Origin: Brevibacterium sp. CS2
GTDB lineage: Bacteria > Actinomycetota > Actinomycetes > Actinomycetales > Brevibacteriaceae
Assembly: GCF_005280295.1 (NCBI RefSeq)
Contig: NZ_CP040020.1
Location: forward strand, 186,001 to 250,000
Reading direction: 5' to 3'
DNA length: 64,000 nt
Shown here: positions 1 to 8,189 of the stretch, piece by piece
Position numbering within the stretch: position 1 is the first letter of the stretch
How the letters are laid out: each line of letters opens with the position of its first letter
Position numbers and translations under genes: made by a program
The notes under the pieces: model-generated
Databases searched by the model: none
What the model was told of the DNA's origin: nothing
Seen by the model: only the letters and a program-made list of their open reading frames with translations

Positions 1-634
1 CGCGGCCGAAGGTCGACTCGTTGCGCGGCAGGATCCAGGACGCGGCGGCGAGCTCCTCCACGGTGGGGTCGGGGAGGTGGGCGGCGGCCACGACGCCGAA
101 CCGCTCGGAGCGCATGGTGTGCATGAGGAGTCCGCGCTGCGGGGCGAGCGGGGAGGACGGGTAGTCGATCCCGATGCCCACGTCGATCCGGCCCTCGAGC
201 ACGGCCGACTGCATGACCTCGACGTCGACCTCGCGCGCCTGCAGGCTGATGCCGGAGCCGGAGAGCTTGGCGGCCGCCGGGCCGAAGGCCACGACCGAGG
301 CGGAGCCGAACACCCCGAGCGTCACCCCGTGGAGACTGCCCTCCACCCGTCCGCGCACCGCCTGGGCCGCCTGCTCCTCGGCGGCGAGCACGGCGCGCGC
401 CCGGCCGAGCAGAAGCTGCCCGGTCTCGGTGAGCGCGAGCCCGCGGCCGGACTGCACGACGAGGTCGGTGCCCACGACCCGCCGCAGGGCACTCATGTGC
501 TGGCTCACCGCCCCGGGCGTGTAGCCGAGCACTCGGGCGGCAGCGGTCATCGTGCCGTGGTCGGCCACCGCGACGAAGGTCCGCAGCTGGCCGAGAGTCC
601 AGTTCATCGAGCCCTGCATCGTGCTCTGCGCCAT
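1..634 (-). CDS. LysR-family transcriptional regulator (C-terminus cut off by window edge)
   Basis: Reading leftward from ATG at 634, the protein starts MAQSTMQGSMNWTLGQLRTF and continues with a winged-helix DNA-binding domain (AARVLGYTPGAVSQHMSALRR, residues about 33-53), then the start of the effector domain. About 211 codons lie in the window; a full LysR protein is near 300, so the C-terminal third is outside. AAGGAG lies 6-7 bases before the ATG. It is divergent from the FAD oxidoreductase at 959, so it probably controls that gene and the aldehyde dehydrogenase after it. The inducer cannot be read from sequence; a lysine-pathway metabolite is an inference from the neighbours. Confidence 0.9.
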   Translation of the reverse strand, partial: MAQSTMQGSMNWTLGQLRTFVAVADHGTMTAAARVLGYTPGAVSQHMSALRRVVGTDLVVQSGRGLALTETGQLLLGRARAVLAAEEQAAQAVRGRVEGSLHGVTLGVFGSASVVAFGPAAAKLSGSGISLQAREVDVEVMQSAVLEGRIDVGIGIDYPSSPLAPQRGLLMHTMRSERFGVVAAAHLPDPTVEELAAASWILPRNESTFGR

Positions 635-751
635 CCCCGCTCCTTCTGACCACCCAGGGGGCGACACCCTATCCATCAAGCGTCGGCACGGGGACTGCCC
701 ACCGGCCACCGCCCACCAGCCGACCCTGCATCAATCCTATGCGCGATTCAG

Positions 752-762
752 TATCACTGATA
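752..762. promoter_or_regulatory. Candidate LysR operator (TATCA-C-TGATA)
   Basis: A perfect 11-base palindrome, TATCACTGATA, sits in the 324-base gap between the divergent LysR gene and the FAD oxidoreductase. It has the T-N-A dyad form typical of LysR boxes and lies in the expected place. A possible -35 (TTGACG, 769-774) follows, but no convincing -10 is seen. The rest of the 635-958 gap shows nothing else. Confidence 0.35.
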
Positions 763-958
763 GCACTGTTGACGTTCTATCGCTTGTCTGAACCTCGCCG
801 AGACCGCACGATGAAGGAACAGTGATCTCCGTCACAGGAGACGGCTCCGGGTGGCATGGATCGCTGTGCACCACGGATCTCCGTCACCGCACGGGATCCG
901 AGCAGCGCACGACCGCACCCGGTCGCCGCGCACAGTTCCCTTCGCAGCGGGAGGACCG

Positions 959-2131
959 ATGACCACGGGATCGACACCCCAGGTGGCCCCGTCCCATGCC
1001 TCCGTCGTCGTCATCGGCGGCGGCATCATGGGCGCGGCCACAGCGCACTACCTCGCCGAGGCCGGAGTCGAGGACGTCGTCCTCGTCGAACGCGACGAGC
1101 TCGGCAGCGGCTCGACCTCGAAGGCGGCCGGCGGGCTCCGCTCGCAGTTCTCCGACGAGGTCAACATCGCCCTCGGGGCGCGCAGCCTCGAGACGTTCCG
1201 CCGGTTCGCCACGGACTTCGACCACGACATCGACCTCGTCACGAGCGGCTACCTGTTCCTCCTCGACAACGACGAGGACGCGGCCGCCTTCGAGCGCAAT
1301 GTCGCACTCCAGCAGTCGCTCGGCCAGGCCTCGCGGATGGTCTCCGTCGCCGAGGCGGCCGCCCTGTCCCCGATCATCAGCACCACCGGCCTGGTCGCCG
1401 GGGCCTTCAACCCGGAGGACGCCCACTGCACGCCCGAGGCGGCCGTCGCCGGGTTCGCCCGCGCCGCCCGCCGCCGCGGGGTCACCGTGTGCAAGCACAC
1501 CGAGGTCACCGACATCCTCGTGGAGGACGGCGCGGTCACCGGGGTGGAGACGAGCCGCGGGCCGATCGCCACGGACACCGTGGTGTGCGCCGCCGGCGTG
1601 TGGTCGCAGGCACTCGGGGCGATGGCCGGCGTCGAGCTGCCGGTGACGCCGCTGCGTCGCCAGATCATGGTCACCGAGCCGGTCGACTTCGACGCCCGGT
1701 CGCTGCCGTTCACCATCGACTTCTCCACCTCGTTCTACTTCCACTCCGAGGGCGACGGGCTGCTCATGGGCGCGCCCGAGGTCGCTGACGTGCGCGAGTT
1801 CGACATGCACCGCGATCCCGAGTGGGCGGAGCACCTGTCCGGGCTCATCAGCCGCCGCGCCCCCGCGCTCGAGGACGTGTGCGCGCGCAGCGGCTGGGCC
1901 GGCCTCTACGAGTGCACCCCGGACCACAACGCACTCATCGGCTCGGCCGAGGAGGTCAGCGGCTTCCTCTACGCCTGCGGGTTCTCCGGCCACGGCTTCC
2001 TCCAGGGCCCGGCCGTCGGCGAGGTCATGCGCGACCTCTACCTGGGCCGACAGCCCTTCGTCGACGTCAGCCCGATGGGCGTCGGCCGCTTCAGCACCGA
2101 TGAGCTCCGCGTCGAGCTCAACATCGTGTGA
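959..2131 (+). CDS. FAD-dependent amino acid/amine oxidoreductase (DAO family)
   Basis: A 390-residue DAO-family flavoprotein. The N-terminal FAD-binding motif is VVVIGGGIMGAATAHYL (GxGxxG, about residues 14-30), followed by an acidic strand end (VLVERDELG) and STSKAAGG. The C-terminus has GLYECTPDHNALIG and CGFSGHGFLQGP, typical of sarcosine/proline/pipecolate oxidases. I chose ATG 959 because GGGAGG precedes it and the dinucleotide-binding strand begins soon after; an upstream in-frame start at 851 would only add unconserved residues. The neighbouring ALDH7/AmaB gene suggests an L-pipecolate oxidase-like (AmaA-like) role, giving piperideine-6-carboxylate. The substrate is inference; sarcosine or a D-amino acid remain possible. 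Confidence 0.85.
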   Translation: MTTGSTPQVAPSHASVVVIGGGIMGAATAHYLAEAGVEDVVLVERDELGSGSTSKAAGGLRSQFSDEVNIALGARSLETFRRFATDFDHDIDLVTSGYLFLLDNDEDAAAFERNVALQQSLGQASRMVSVAEAAALSPIISTTGLVAGAFNPEDAHCTPEAAVAGFARAARRRGVTVCKHTEVTDILVEDGAVTGVETSRGPIATDTVVCAAGVWSQALGAMAGVELPVTPLRRQIMVTEPVDFDARSLPFTIDFSTSFYFHSEGDGLLMGAPEVADVREFDMHRDPEWAEHLSGLISRRAPALEDVCARSGWAGLYECTPDHNALIGSAEEVSGFLYACGFSGHGFLQGPAVGEVMRDLYLGRQPFVDVSPMGVGRFSTDELRVELNIV

Positions 2132-2153
2132 GCGCCCGGGTCGGCCGAGCCGC

Positions 2154-2179
2154 GGGGCACCTCGGCGCCGAGGTGCCCC
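2154..2179. terminator. Perfect 26-bp palindrome in the gap before the aldehyde dehydrogenase
   Basis: GGGGCACCTCGG and its exact reverse complement meet with no loop. A third copy of the GGCACCTCGGCGCC core follows at about 2188. There is no T run. It may act as a rho-independent-like hairpin or as a partial terminator between the oxidoreductase and the dehydrogenase, or be a repeat element. Confidence 0.4.
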
Positions 2180-2299
2180 ACCGGCAGGGCACCTCGGCGC
2201 CGGTGATCCCGCACCCCGAACCGGCTCCCTGTGAGCCATGACACGATGACAGCAGACCGCTCCACGACCGTGAGCACACCGCTCCAGAGAGGACACACC

Positions 2300-3862
2300 A
2301 TGACCGCTCCCGACTCCACGACGACCGCCCTCCCCACCGAGGACGCGATCATCGACCTCGCCCGCAGCGGCCTGTCCGCGTGCGGCGCCGACCTCGACGC
2401 GCTGCTCGCCGGCGGCGCCGAGGCGTCGTCCACGATCACGCTCCGCTCCCCGATCACCGGCCAGGTGCTCGGGCAGATGGCCGCGGACACCGCGGAGTCC
2501 GCGACAGACACGATCGGGAAGGCGCACGAGGCGTTCCTCGCCTGGCGCGACGTGCCCGCCCCGGTGCGCGGCATGGTCGTGCAGCGCTGGGGCCAGCTCC
2601 TCACCGAGCACAAGGAGGACCTCGCCAAGCTCGTCACCCTCGAGGCCGGGAAGACCCCGTCCGAGGCTGCGGGCGAGGTGCAGGAGATGATCGACATCTG
2701 CGAGCTCGCCGTCGGCCAGTCCCGGCAGCTGTTCGGCAAGACCCTGCCGAGCGAGCGGCCCGGCCACCGGCTCATGGAGACCTGGCACCCGCTCGGCGTG
2801 GTCGGCATCATCTCCGCCTTCAACTTCCCCGTCGCCGTCTACTCGTGGAACACCGCGCTCGCCCTGATCTGCGGCGACTCCGTGGTGTGGAAGCCCTCGG
2901 AGGTGTCCACGCTGTCGGCGGTCGGGGCGAACGCGCTGCTGACCCGCGCGATCGAGGAGAAGGGCGGCCCGGCCGGCCTCAACGGGCTGCTCGTCGGCGA
3001 GCGCGCGATCGGCGAGGCGCTCGTCGACGATCCGCGCGTCGAGCTCCTGTCGGCGACCGGCTCGGTGCGGATGGGCCGCGAGGTCGGCCCGCGGGTGGCG
3101 CAGCGGTTCGGCCGCTCACTGCTCGAGCTCGGCGGCAACAACGCCGCGATCGTCACCCCGAGCGCGGACATCGATCTGGCGCTGCGCGGCGTCGTGTTCG
3201 CCGCAGCCGGCACCGCCGGGCAGCGCTGCACGACGCTGCGCCGCCTCATCGTCCACTCCGACATCGCCGGCGAGCTCGTCGACAAGATCGTCGCCGCCTA
3301 CGGCACGCTGAGCATCGGCTCCCCGACCGCCGAGGGCGTGCTCGTCGGACCGCTCGTCAACCAGGCGTCCTACGAGAAGATGCAGGCCTCGCTCGAAGCC
3401 GCACAGGCGCAGGGCGGCGAGGTGCTGTGCGGCGGCACCCGCGTGCTCGCCGATGCCGCGGCCGACGCCTACTACGTCGAGCCCGCCGTCGTGCGGATGC
3501 CGGGTCAGACGGAGATCGTCGAGGACGAGACCTTCGCGCCGATCCTCTACGTCATGGAGTACACCGACTTCGATGCTGCGATCGAGCTCAACAACGCGGT
3601 GCCGCAGGGGCTGTCCTCGGCGGTGTTCACCTCCGACCTGTCCGAGGCGGAGCGGTTCATCGCCCGCTCGGACACGGGGATCGCGAACGTCAACATCGGC
3701 ACCTCGGGTGCGGAGATCGGCGGGGCGTTCGGCGGCAACAAGGAGACCGGCGGCGGGCGCGAGTCCGGCACCGACTCCTGGCAGGCCTACATGCGCCAGG
3801 CGACGAACACCGTCAACTACTCCGGCGAGCTGCCGCTGGCCCAGGGCGTCGAGTTCCTCTGA
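2300..3862 (+). CDS. amaB: ALDH7-type aminoadipate-semialdehyde dehydrogenase (AmaB/Pcd-like)
   Basis: A 520-residue NAD(P)-dependent aldehyde dehydrogenase. The fold motif is AFNFPVAVYSWN, the general base region is LELGGNNA, and the catalytic cysteine is in GTAGQRCTTLRR. The C-terminal block NVNIGTSGAEIGGAFGG, continuing through ETGGGRESG, is diagnostic of the ALDH7 (antiquitin) family rather than generic aldehyde dehydrogenases. That family oxidises alpha-aminoadipate semialdehyde (open form of piperideine-6-carboxylate) to aminoadipate in lysine catabolism. ATG 2300 is preceded by GAGAGG; the in-frame start at 2231 has no ribosome site. With the oxidase at 959 it would form a two-step pipecolate-to-aminoadipate route under LysR control. 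Confidence 0.88.
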   Translation: MTAPDSTTTALPTEDAIIDLARSGLSACGADLDALLAGGAEASSTITLRSPITGQVLGQMAADTAESATDTIGKAHEAFLAWRDVPAPVRGMVVQRWGQLLTEHKEDLAKLVTLEAGKTPSEAAGEVQEMIDICELAVGQSRQLFGKTLPSERPGHRLMETWHPLGVVGIISAFNFPVAVYSWNTALALICGDSVVWKPSEVSTLSAVGANALLTRAIEEKGGPAGLNGLLVGERAIGEALVDDPRVELLSATGSVRMGREVGPRVAQRFGRSLLELGGNNAAIVTPSADIDLALRGVVFAAAGTAGQRCTTLRRLIVHSDIAGELVDKIVAAYGTLSIGSPTAEGVLVGPLVNQASYEKMQASLEAAQAQGGEVLCGGTRVLADAAADAYYVEPAVVRMPGQTEIVEDETFAPILYVMEYTDFDAAIELNNAVPQGLSSAVFTSDLSEAERFIARSDTGIANVNIGTSGAEIGGAFGGNKETGGGRESGTDSWQAYMRQATNTVNYSGELPLAQGVEFL

Positions 3863-3871
3863 GCCGGGGCT

Positions 3872-4025
3872 CCCGGGCAGGCGGGCGCGGTTGCCCCGTT
3901 CCCGGGCAGGCGGGCGCGGTTGCCCCGTTCCCGGGTAGGAGGGGTTCCCCGTCCCCAGGCAGGCGGGCGCGGTTGCCCCGTTCCCGGGTAGGAGGGCTCC
4001 CGGTTCCCGGGTAGGCGGGGCTTCC
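3872..4025. repeat. Tandem array A: 29-bp GC-rich units with shorter variants
   Basis: The unit CCCGGGCAGGCGGGCGCGGT plus TGCCCCGTT is repeated perfectly at 3872-3900 and 3901-3929. It is followed by shortened variants built on CCCGGGTAGG and one more near-complete copy. The array follows the dehydrogenase stop codon. There are no unique spacers, so it is not CRISPR. The 545-base gap 3863-4407 is mostly this array and array B; no gene is supported in it. Confidence 0.85.
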
Positions 4026-4145
4026 GGGGCATTCCAGTGCGGTTCCCCGGTTACCGGGTCATTCCAGTGCGGTTCCCCGATTCCAGGGTCACTCCAGTGC
4101 GGTTCCACGATTACCGAGTCACACCAGTGCGGATACTCGCCGGTA
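4026..4145. repeat. Tandem array B: four 30-bp units containing CCAGTGCGG
   Basis: Four head-to-tail 30-base units start at 4026, 4056, 4086 and 4116. Each contains TCCAGTGCGGTTCC or a close variant, and the last is the most diverged. Because 30 is a multiple of 3, the minus strand can be read as a decapeptide repeat (EPHWxDPxxG), but there is no start, ribosome site or homology to support a protein. The same CCAGTGCGG core forms the long hairpin after ppa (32731-32786). Confidence 0.85.
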
Positions 4146-4407
4146 AGCGCACTGAACCGACTCAGGAACACCTGACGCCGCTGCGTTCTGCGGCCCACCG
4201 ATGCCGCCGCTCCGTCCGGGAGCGGCGGCATCGTCGTGTCCGGGTGCGCTGTCGAGTCCGAGGTGGACCACCGAGTTCGTTGGCCCCCGTCCCCGAGGCG
4301 GATCGCCGGGTCCGAGGTGGTCGCCTCGCCCGCGGCGGGTCGCTGCAAGGTGGTCGCCGGGCCCGAGCCGAGGTGCCGTGTCCGGGGTGCGTGCCAGACT
4401 GAGGGCC

Positions 4408-5814
4408 ATGGCATACACCTGCACCGAATGCGGTCATTCGAACCCCAAGTGGCTCGGCCGCTGCCCCCAGTGCCAGGCCTGGGGCACCCTCGAGGAGACC
4501 GGCCCGGCCGCCACGTCCGTGCGCACGAAGGCGAAGGCCGCCCCGGCCGGCCGTCGCGCCGCCCCCATCACCGGGGTCGACGGCACCCTGGCTCGTGCCC
4601 GGCCCACCGGGGTCGGCGAGTTCGACCGGGTGCTCGGCGGCGGCCTCGTGCCCGGCGCGGTGATCCTGCTCGCCGGCGAGCCCGGGGTCGGCAAGTCGAC
4701 CCTGCTGCTCGACGTGGCCGCCCGGGCGGCGCGCGCCTCGGCCCGGGCGCTCTACGTGTCCGGCGAGGAGTCCGCCGGGCAGGTGCGACTGCGCGCGGAG
4801 CGGATCGGCGCACTTGAGGACTCGCTCCTCCTCGCCGCGGAGACCGACCTCGGCGTCGTGCTCGGGATGATCGATTCGGAGAAGCCCGACCTCCTCGTCA
4901 TCGACTCGGTGCAGACTCTCGCCTCGAGCGATGTCGAGGGCGTGCCCGGCGGTGTCACCCAGGTGCGCGAGGTCGCCGCCGGGGTCATCCGCGCGGCCAA
5001 GGACCACGGCATCCCGACGATCCTCGTCGGCCACATCACCAAGGAGGGCACGGTCGCCGGGCCCCGCCTGCTCGAGCACCTCGTCGACGTCGTGTGCTCC
5101 TTCGAGGGCGACCGGCATTCGCGGCTGCGCCTGCTGCGGACCACGAAGAACCGGTTCGGCCCCGCGGACGAGGTCGGCTGCTTCGACATGACGGAGACCG
5201 GGATCGAGAGCCTCGCCGATCCCTCCGGGCTGTTCCTGTCGCGGTCGAACACGCGTGCGCCGGGCACGTGCCTGGCGGTGAGCCAGGAGGGCCGCCGGCC
5301 GATGGTCGTCGAGGTGCAGGCGCTCGTCGAGGAGTCCGCGGCGGGCAATCCGCGGCGCACCGTGAGCGGTGTCGACGGCAACCGGGTGGCGATGAACATC
5401 GCGGTGACCTCGAAGTACACCAAGCTCGGCAAGCACGACGTGTTCGTCGCGACCGTCGGAGGGGTGCGGGTGAGCGAACCGGCCGCGGACCTCGCGGTGT
5501 GCCTGGCGCTCGTATCCGCCGCCGTCGACCGCCCGCTGTACTCGCGACTCGTGGCGATCGGTGAGATCAGCCTGTCCGGGGAGATCCGCAATGTCCCGAA
5601 CGTCGGACTCCGGCTGGCCGAGGCCGCCCGGCTCGGGGTGACGAACGCCGTCGTGGCGCGCGGGGCGCTGGAGAACGTCCCGGTCCCGGCGGGGATGCGG
5701 GTCAAGGAGTGCGAGACGGTCATCGATGCGATCGACGTCGTGCTCACCGGCGCCGAGGAGACCCGGCCGGTGTGGAAGGGCAGCCGCGCACCGGGACAGG
5801 AGGCACCAGTGTAG
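4408..5814 (+). CDS. radA: DNA repair protein RadA (Sms)
   Basis: A 468-residue RadA. The N-terminal zinc finger reads CTECGHSNPKWLGRCPQC. The RecA-like ATPase has Walker A GEPGVGKSTLL and Walker B LLVIDSVQT, and the RadA-specific KNRFG motif is in TTKNRFGPADEVG. The C-terminal Lon-like domain follows (NVGLRLAEAARLG). RadA drives branch migration and helps process recombination intermediates. ATG 4408 places the zinc finger at the N-terminus; longer in-frame starts run into repeat DNA. Its neighbour disA is conserved: RadA is known to bind and restrain DisA in Bacillus and mycobacteria. The stop codon lies inside a triplicated 15-mer. Confidence 0.96.
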   Translation: MAYTCTECGHSNPKWLGRCPQCQAWGTLEETGPAATSVRTKAKAAPAGRRAAPITGVDGTLARARPTGVGEFDRVLGGGLVPGAVILLAGEPGVGKSTLLLDVAARAARASARALYVSGEESAGQVRLRAERIGALEDSLLLAAETDLGVVLGMIDSEKPDLLVIDSVQTLASSDVEGVPGGVTQVREVAAGVIRAAKDHGIPTILVGHITKEGTVAGPRLLEHLVDVVCSFEGDRHSRLRLLRTTKNRFGPADEVGCFDMTETGIESLADPSGLFLSRSNTRAPGTCLAVSQEGRRPMVVEVQALVEESAAGNPRRTVSGVDGNRVAMNIAVTSKYTKLGKHDVFVATVGGVRVSEPAADLAVCLALVSAAVDRPLYSRLVAIGEISLSGEIRNVPNVGLRLAEAARLGVTNAVVARGALENVPVPAGMRVKECETVIDAIDVVLTGAEETRPVWKGSRAPGQEAPV

Positions 5815-5853
5815 GTGGGCGCGGTGTAGGTGGGCGCGGTGTAGGTGGGCGCA
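5809..5853. repeat. Three tandem copies of a 15-mer over the radA stop codon
   Basis: GTGTAGGTGGGCGCG occurs at 5809, 5824 and 5839 (last base differs in the third). The first copy supplies the final valine codon and TAG stop of radA. Expansion or loss of units would leave the stop intact because each unit carries its own TAG in the same frame. The rest of the gap before disA has only a short perfect palindrome, GTATCGATAC, at 5981-5990. Confidence 0.85.
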
Positions 5854-6088
5854 GGCGCAGGAGGTGTGAGCGCAGGCGTGGCGCCGGGCGCAGAAGTCGT
5901 GGGTGCGCGCTTGAGTTCCGACCCCGACCCCAGCGGGGTGGTCGCTCGCGTGCCGCCGCCGACCGCAAGCCGGGTTGTCGGTATCGATACAGTTTCGAAC
6001 CCCATTCGTTACCTGCAGCACCGGTCGTGCCGCACCCCTGATCGATAGGCTGGAGGGGTCCTCCCCCTTGCTCCGAAAGGCCTTGCCG

Positions 6089-7201
6089 GTGCGCACCCAT
6101 TCCAATCCGCACATCCTCGACCCCCAGTCGGAGGAGGACCGGGCGAGCGGCGATCTGCTCCTCTCCACCCTCGCCGCGGCCGCCCCCGGGACGGAGCTCC
6201 GCGACGGCCTCGAGCGGATCCTGCGCGGGCGCACCGGTGCGCTCATCGTGCTCGGCAGCTCGCGCACCGTGGAGTCGATCTCCACCGGCGGCTTCCCCAT
6301 CGACATCGAGTTCTCCGCCACCCGGCTGCGCGAGCTCGCGAAGATGGACGGGGCGATCGTCCTCGACCGCGGCGCCTCGCGCATCCACTCCGCCGGCGTC
6401 CAGCTGCTCCCCGACCCGGCGATCGACACGACCGAGTCCGGGACCCGCCACCGCACCGCCGAGCGCGTGGCCAAGCAGACCGGGTTCCCGGTGATCTCGG
6501 TGAGCCAGTCGATGCAGATCGTGCAGATCTACGTCCACAACTCCCGGCACGTCCTCCAGGTGTCCGACCGGATCCTGTCCCACGCCAACCAGGCCCTCGA
6601 CACGCTCGAGCGCTACAAGGCGCGGCTCGACGAGGTCACCGGCACGCTGACCTACCTCGAAGTCGTCGACCGCGCCACGCTCGCCGACGTCCTCGTCGTC
6701 CTCCAGCGCCAGGAGATGGTGCGCCGGATCTCCGCGGAGATCTCCACCTACATCCTCGAGCTCGGGCAGGACGGACGGCTCGTCACGCTCCAGCACGAGG
6801 AGCTCATGGGTTCGTTCGGCAACGTCCAGTTCAACCTGCTGCGCGACTACATCGATGCGATCCCCGAGCACGGGGAGATCGACGACGTCATGCGCAACCT
6901 CTCCCGCCTGTCCGGCAGCGAGCTCGTCGACATCGACGTCGTCGCCCGCTCGATCGGCTCCTCGGCGGCGAGCGAATCGCTCGACCGCCACGTCTACCCG
7001 CTCGGCTACCGGGTGCTGTCCTCGATGCGACGCGTCCCCTCGCTCGTCGTCGAGCGGCTGGCCGAGCACTTCGGTCGCTTCACCGAGCTCCTCGCCGCCG
7101 ACGTCACCGAGCTCAAATCGGTCGAGGGCGTGGGCGAGCACCGGGCACGGATCGTGCGCGAGGGCCTCAACCGGATCGTGGAAGAGGCGACCGAGAGCTG
7201 A
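6089..7201 (+). CDS. disA: DNA integrity scanning protein DisA (diadenylate cyclase)
   Basis: A 370-residue protein that makes c-di-AMP from two ATP and scans DNA for branched structures. The N-terminal DAC domain has the catalytic DGA (MDGAIVLDRGASRIHSAGVQ) and RHR (GTRHRTAER) motifs. A helical spine follows, and the C-terminal helix-hairpin-helix domain reads LKSVEGVGEHRARIVREGL. I chose GTG 6089 because GAAAGG lies about 10 bases upstream and the length then fits the family (about 360). The TTG six bases earlier is too close to that site, and 5975 would add an unconserved leader. Probably co-expressed with radA across a 274-base gap. Confidence 0.95.
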   Translation: MRTHSNPHILDPQSEEDRASGDLLLSTLAAAAPGTELRDGLERILRGRTGALIVLGSSRTVESISTGGFPIDIEFSATRLRELAKMDGAIVLDRGASRIHSAGVQLLPDPAIDTTESGTRHRTAERVAKQTGFPVISVSQSMQIVQIYVHNSRHVLQVSDRILSHANQALDTLERYKARLDEVTGTLTYLEVVDRATLADVLVVLQRQEMVRRISAEISTYILELGQDGRLVTLQHEELMGSFGNVQFNLLRDYIDAIPEHGEIDDVMRNLSRLSGSELVDIDVVARSIGSSAASESLDRHVYPLGYRVLSSMRRVPSLVVERLAEHFGRFTELLAADVTELKSVEGVGEHRARIVREGLNRIVEEATES

Positions 7202-7219
7202 GGCCCGGCGCGGCTCCGG

Positions 7220-8188
7220 TCACTCGCCGGTGTCCTCCTCGCCGGAGTCCTCCTCGACGGATTCCTCGGACGGCTCCTCGGTGGGCTCCGGGGCGGTGAT
7301 CTCGAACTCGACGGGTTCGCTCTCCGTCTCCCCCAGCGAGGTCACGAGCTCGTACTTCCCGCCCTCGAAGCCCTCGGCCATGCGGTTGCAGTTCTTGTCC
7401 ACGGGCTCCACGGTCCACTTGAGCGCCGCGCGCTTCTCCGACCCGGCGGCGAACACGACCTCGGCCTCGGCGGCGTCGCCGTCGGCCTCGGGGTCCGCGC
7501 AATACTCCGAGCTCCACACCGTCTCCCCGTCCTTGCGGACGGTGAAGGTCTGCTCGCTCGTGCCGACCGCGATCCGGCAGGCGGCGTCGTGGGTGTTCGT
7601 GACGATGAGCTCGAGGGTGGCGCTCGCCCCGGGGTCGTAGGACTTCTCATTGGTCGCCGCCCCCACGGTCACCGCCTCCGTCGGGCAGGCTCCGCTCGCG
7701 TCGTCGCCGGTGGGCATGGGCGCGGTGGGCTCCGCGGTCTCCGTCGGCTCCGCGACGGGGGCGGGATCCTCGGACGGGGACCGCAGCGCCTGGACGATGA
7801 CGATGGTCGCACCGACGACGACGGCGAGGATGATCAGACCGAGCACGGCCACGGTCATCCGGCGGCGACGGTACACGGCATCCATGCCCTGTCCGCCGCC
7901 TCCGCGCCCGCTGCCCGAGCCGCCTCCGGTCGCCGAGGTGCGCGCACCTCGGGCCCGGTTCGCGGCCGGTCCGGCGCCGGGCGAACGGGGGCCGGTGGAC
8001 GTGCGGCCACTAGACTGCGCTGAGGGGGAGCGCCCGCCTGCCGAGCCGCTGCTCCGGCCGGTGCCGCTCGCCTTCCCGGTGCCGCGGCGCGATCCGCCGG
8101 CAGCGGACTGACCCCCGCGGCGCCGGGCGCCGGAGGAGCCGGATGAGCGCGGGGGTTCGGAACCAGGACCACGGGTCGAAGGAGACAT
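7220..8188 (-). CDS. Membrane-anchored protein with exported beta-sandwich-like domain, function unknown
   Basis: About 322 residues in three parts: a Ser/Gly/Arg-rich disordered N-terminus (about 100 residues), an RRRRMT stop-transfer patch followed by one hydrophobic segment (VAVLGLIILAVVVGATIVIV), then an extracellular domain with paired cysteines (C in ASGACPTE, HDAACRI, SSEYCAD, DKNCNRM) and a Glu-rich tail. The domain pattern (LELIVTNTHDAACRI, ETVWSSEYC, KYELVTSLG) resembles BsuPI/DUF4232-type Ig-like domains, but I am not sure. The start is uncertain: ATG 8188 or 8191 touches the mutY start and has no ribosome site, while ATG 7885, just before the membrane segment, is an alternative. 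Convergent with disA. Confidence 0.7.
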   Translation of the reverse strand: MSPSTRGPGSEPPRSSGSSGARRRGGQSAAGGSRRGTGKASGTGRSSGSAGGRSPSAQSSGRTSTGPRSPGAGPAANRARGARTSATGGGSGSGRGGGGQGMDAVYRRRRMTVAVLGLIILAVVVGATIVIVQALRSPSEDPAPVAEPTETAEPTAPMPTGDDASGACPTEAVTVGAATNEKSYDPGASATLELIVTNTHDAACRIAVGTSEQTFTVRKDGETVWSSEYCADPEADGDAAEAEVVFAAGSEKRAALKWTVEPVDKNCNRMAEGFEGGKYELVTSLGETESEPVEFEITAPEPTEEPSEESVEEDSGEEDTGE

Positions 8189-8189
8189 C

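Noticed and set aside
4026-4145. Minus-strand frame encoding a decapeptide repeat (EPHWxDPxxG)
   Set aside because: It exists only because the 30-base repeat length is a multiple of 3; no start, ribosome site or homology, and it lies in a spacer.
3872-4145. Possible CRISPR array
   Set aside because: Units are directly adjacent with no unique spacers and no cas genes nearby.
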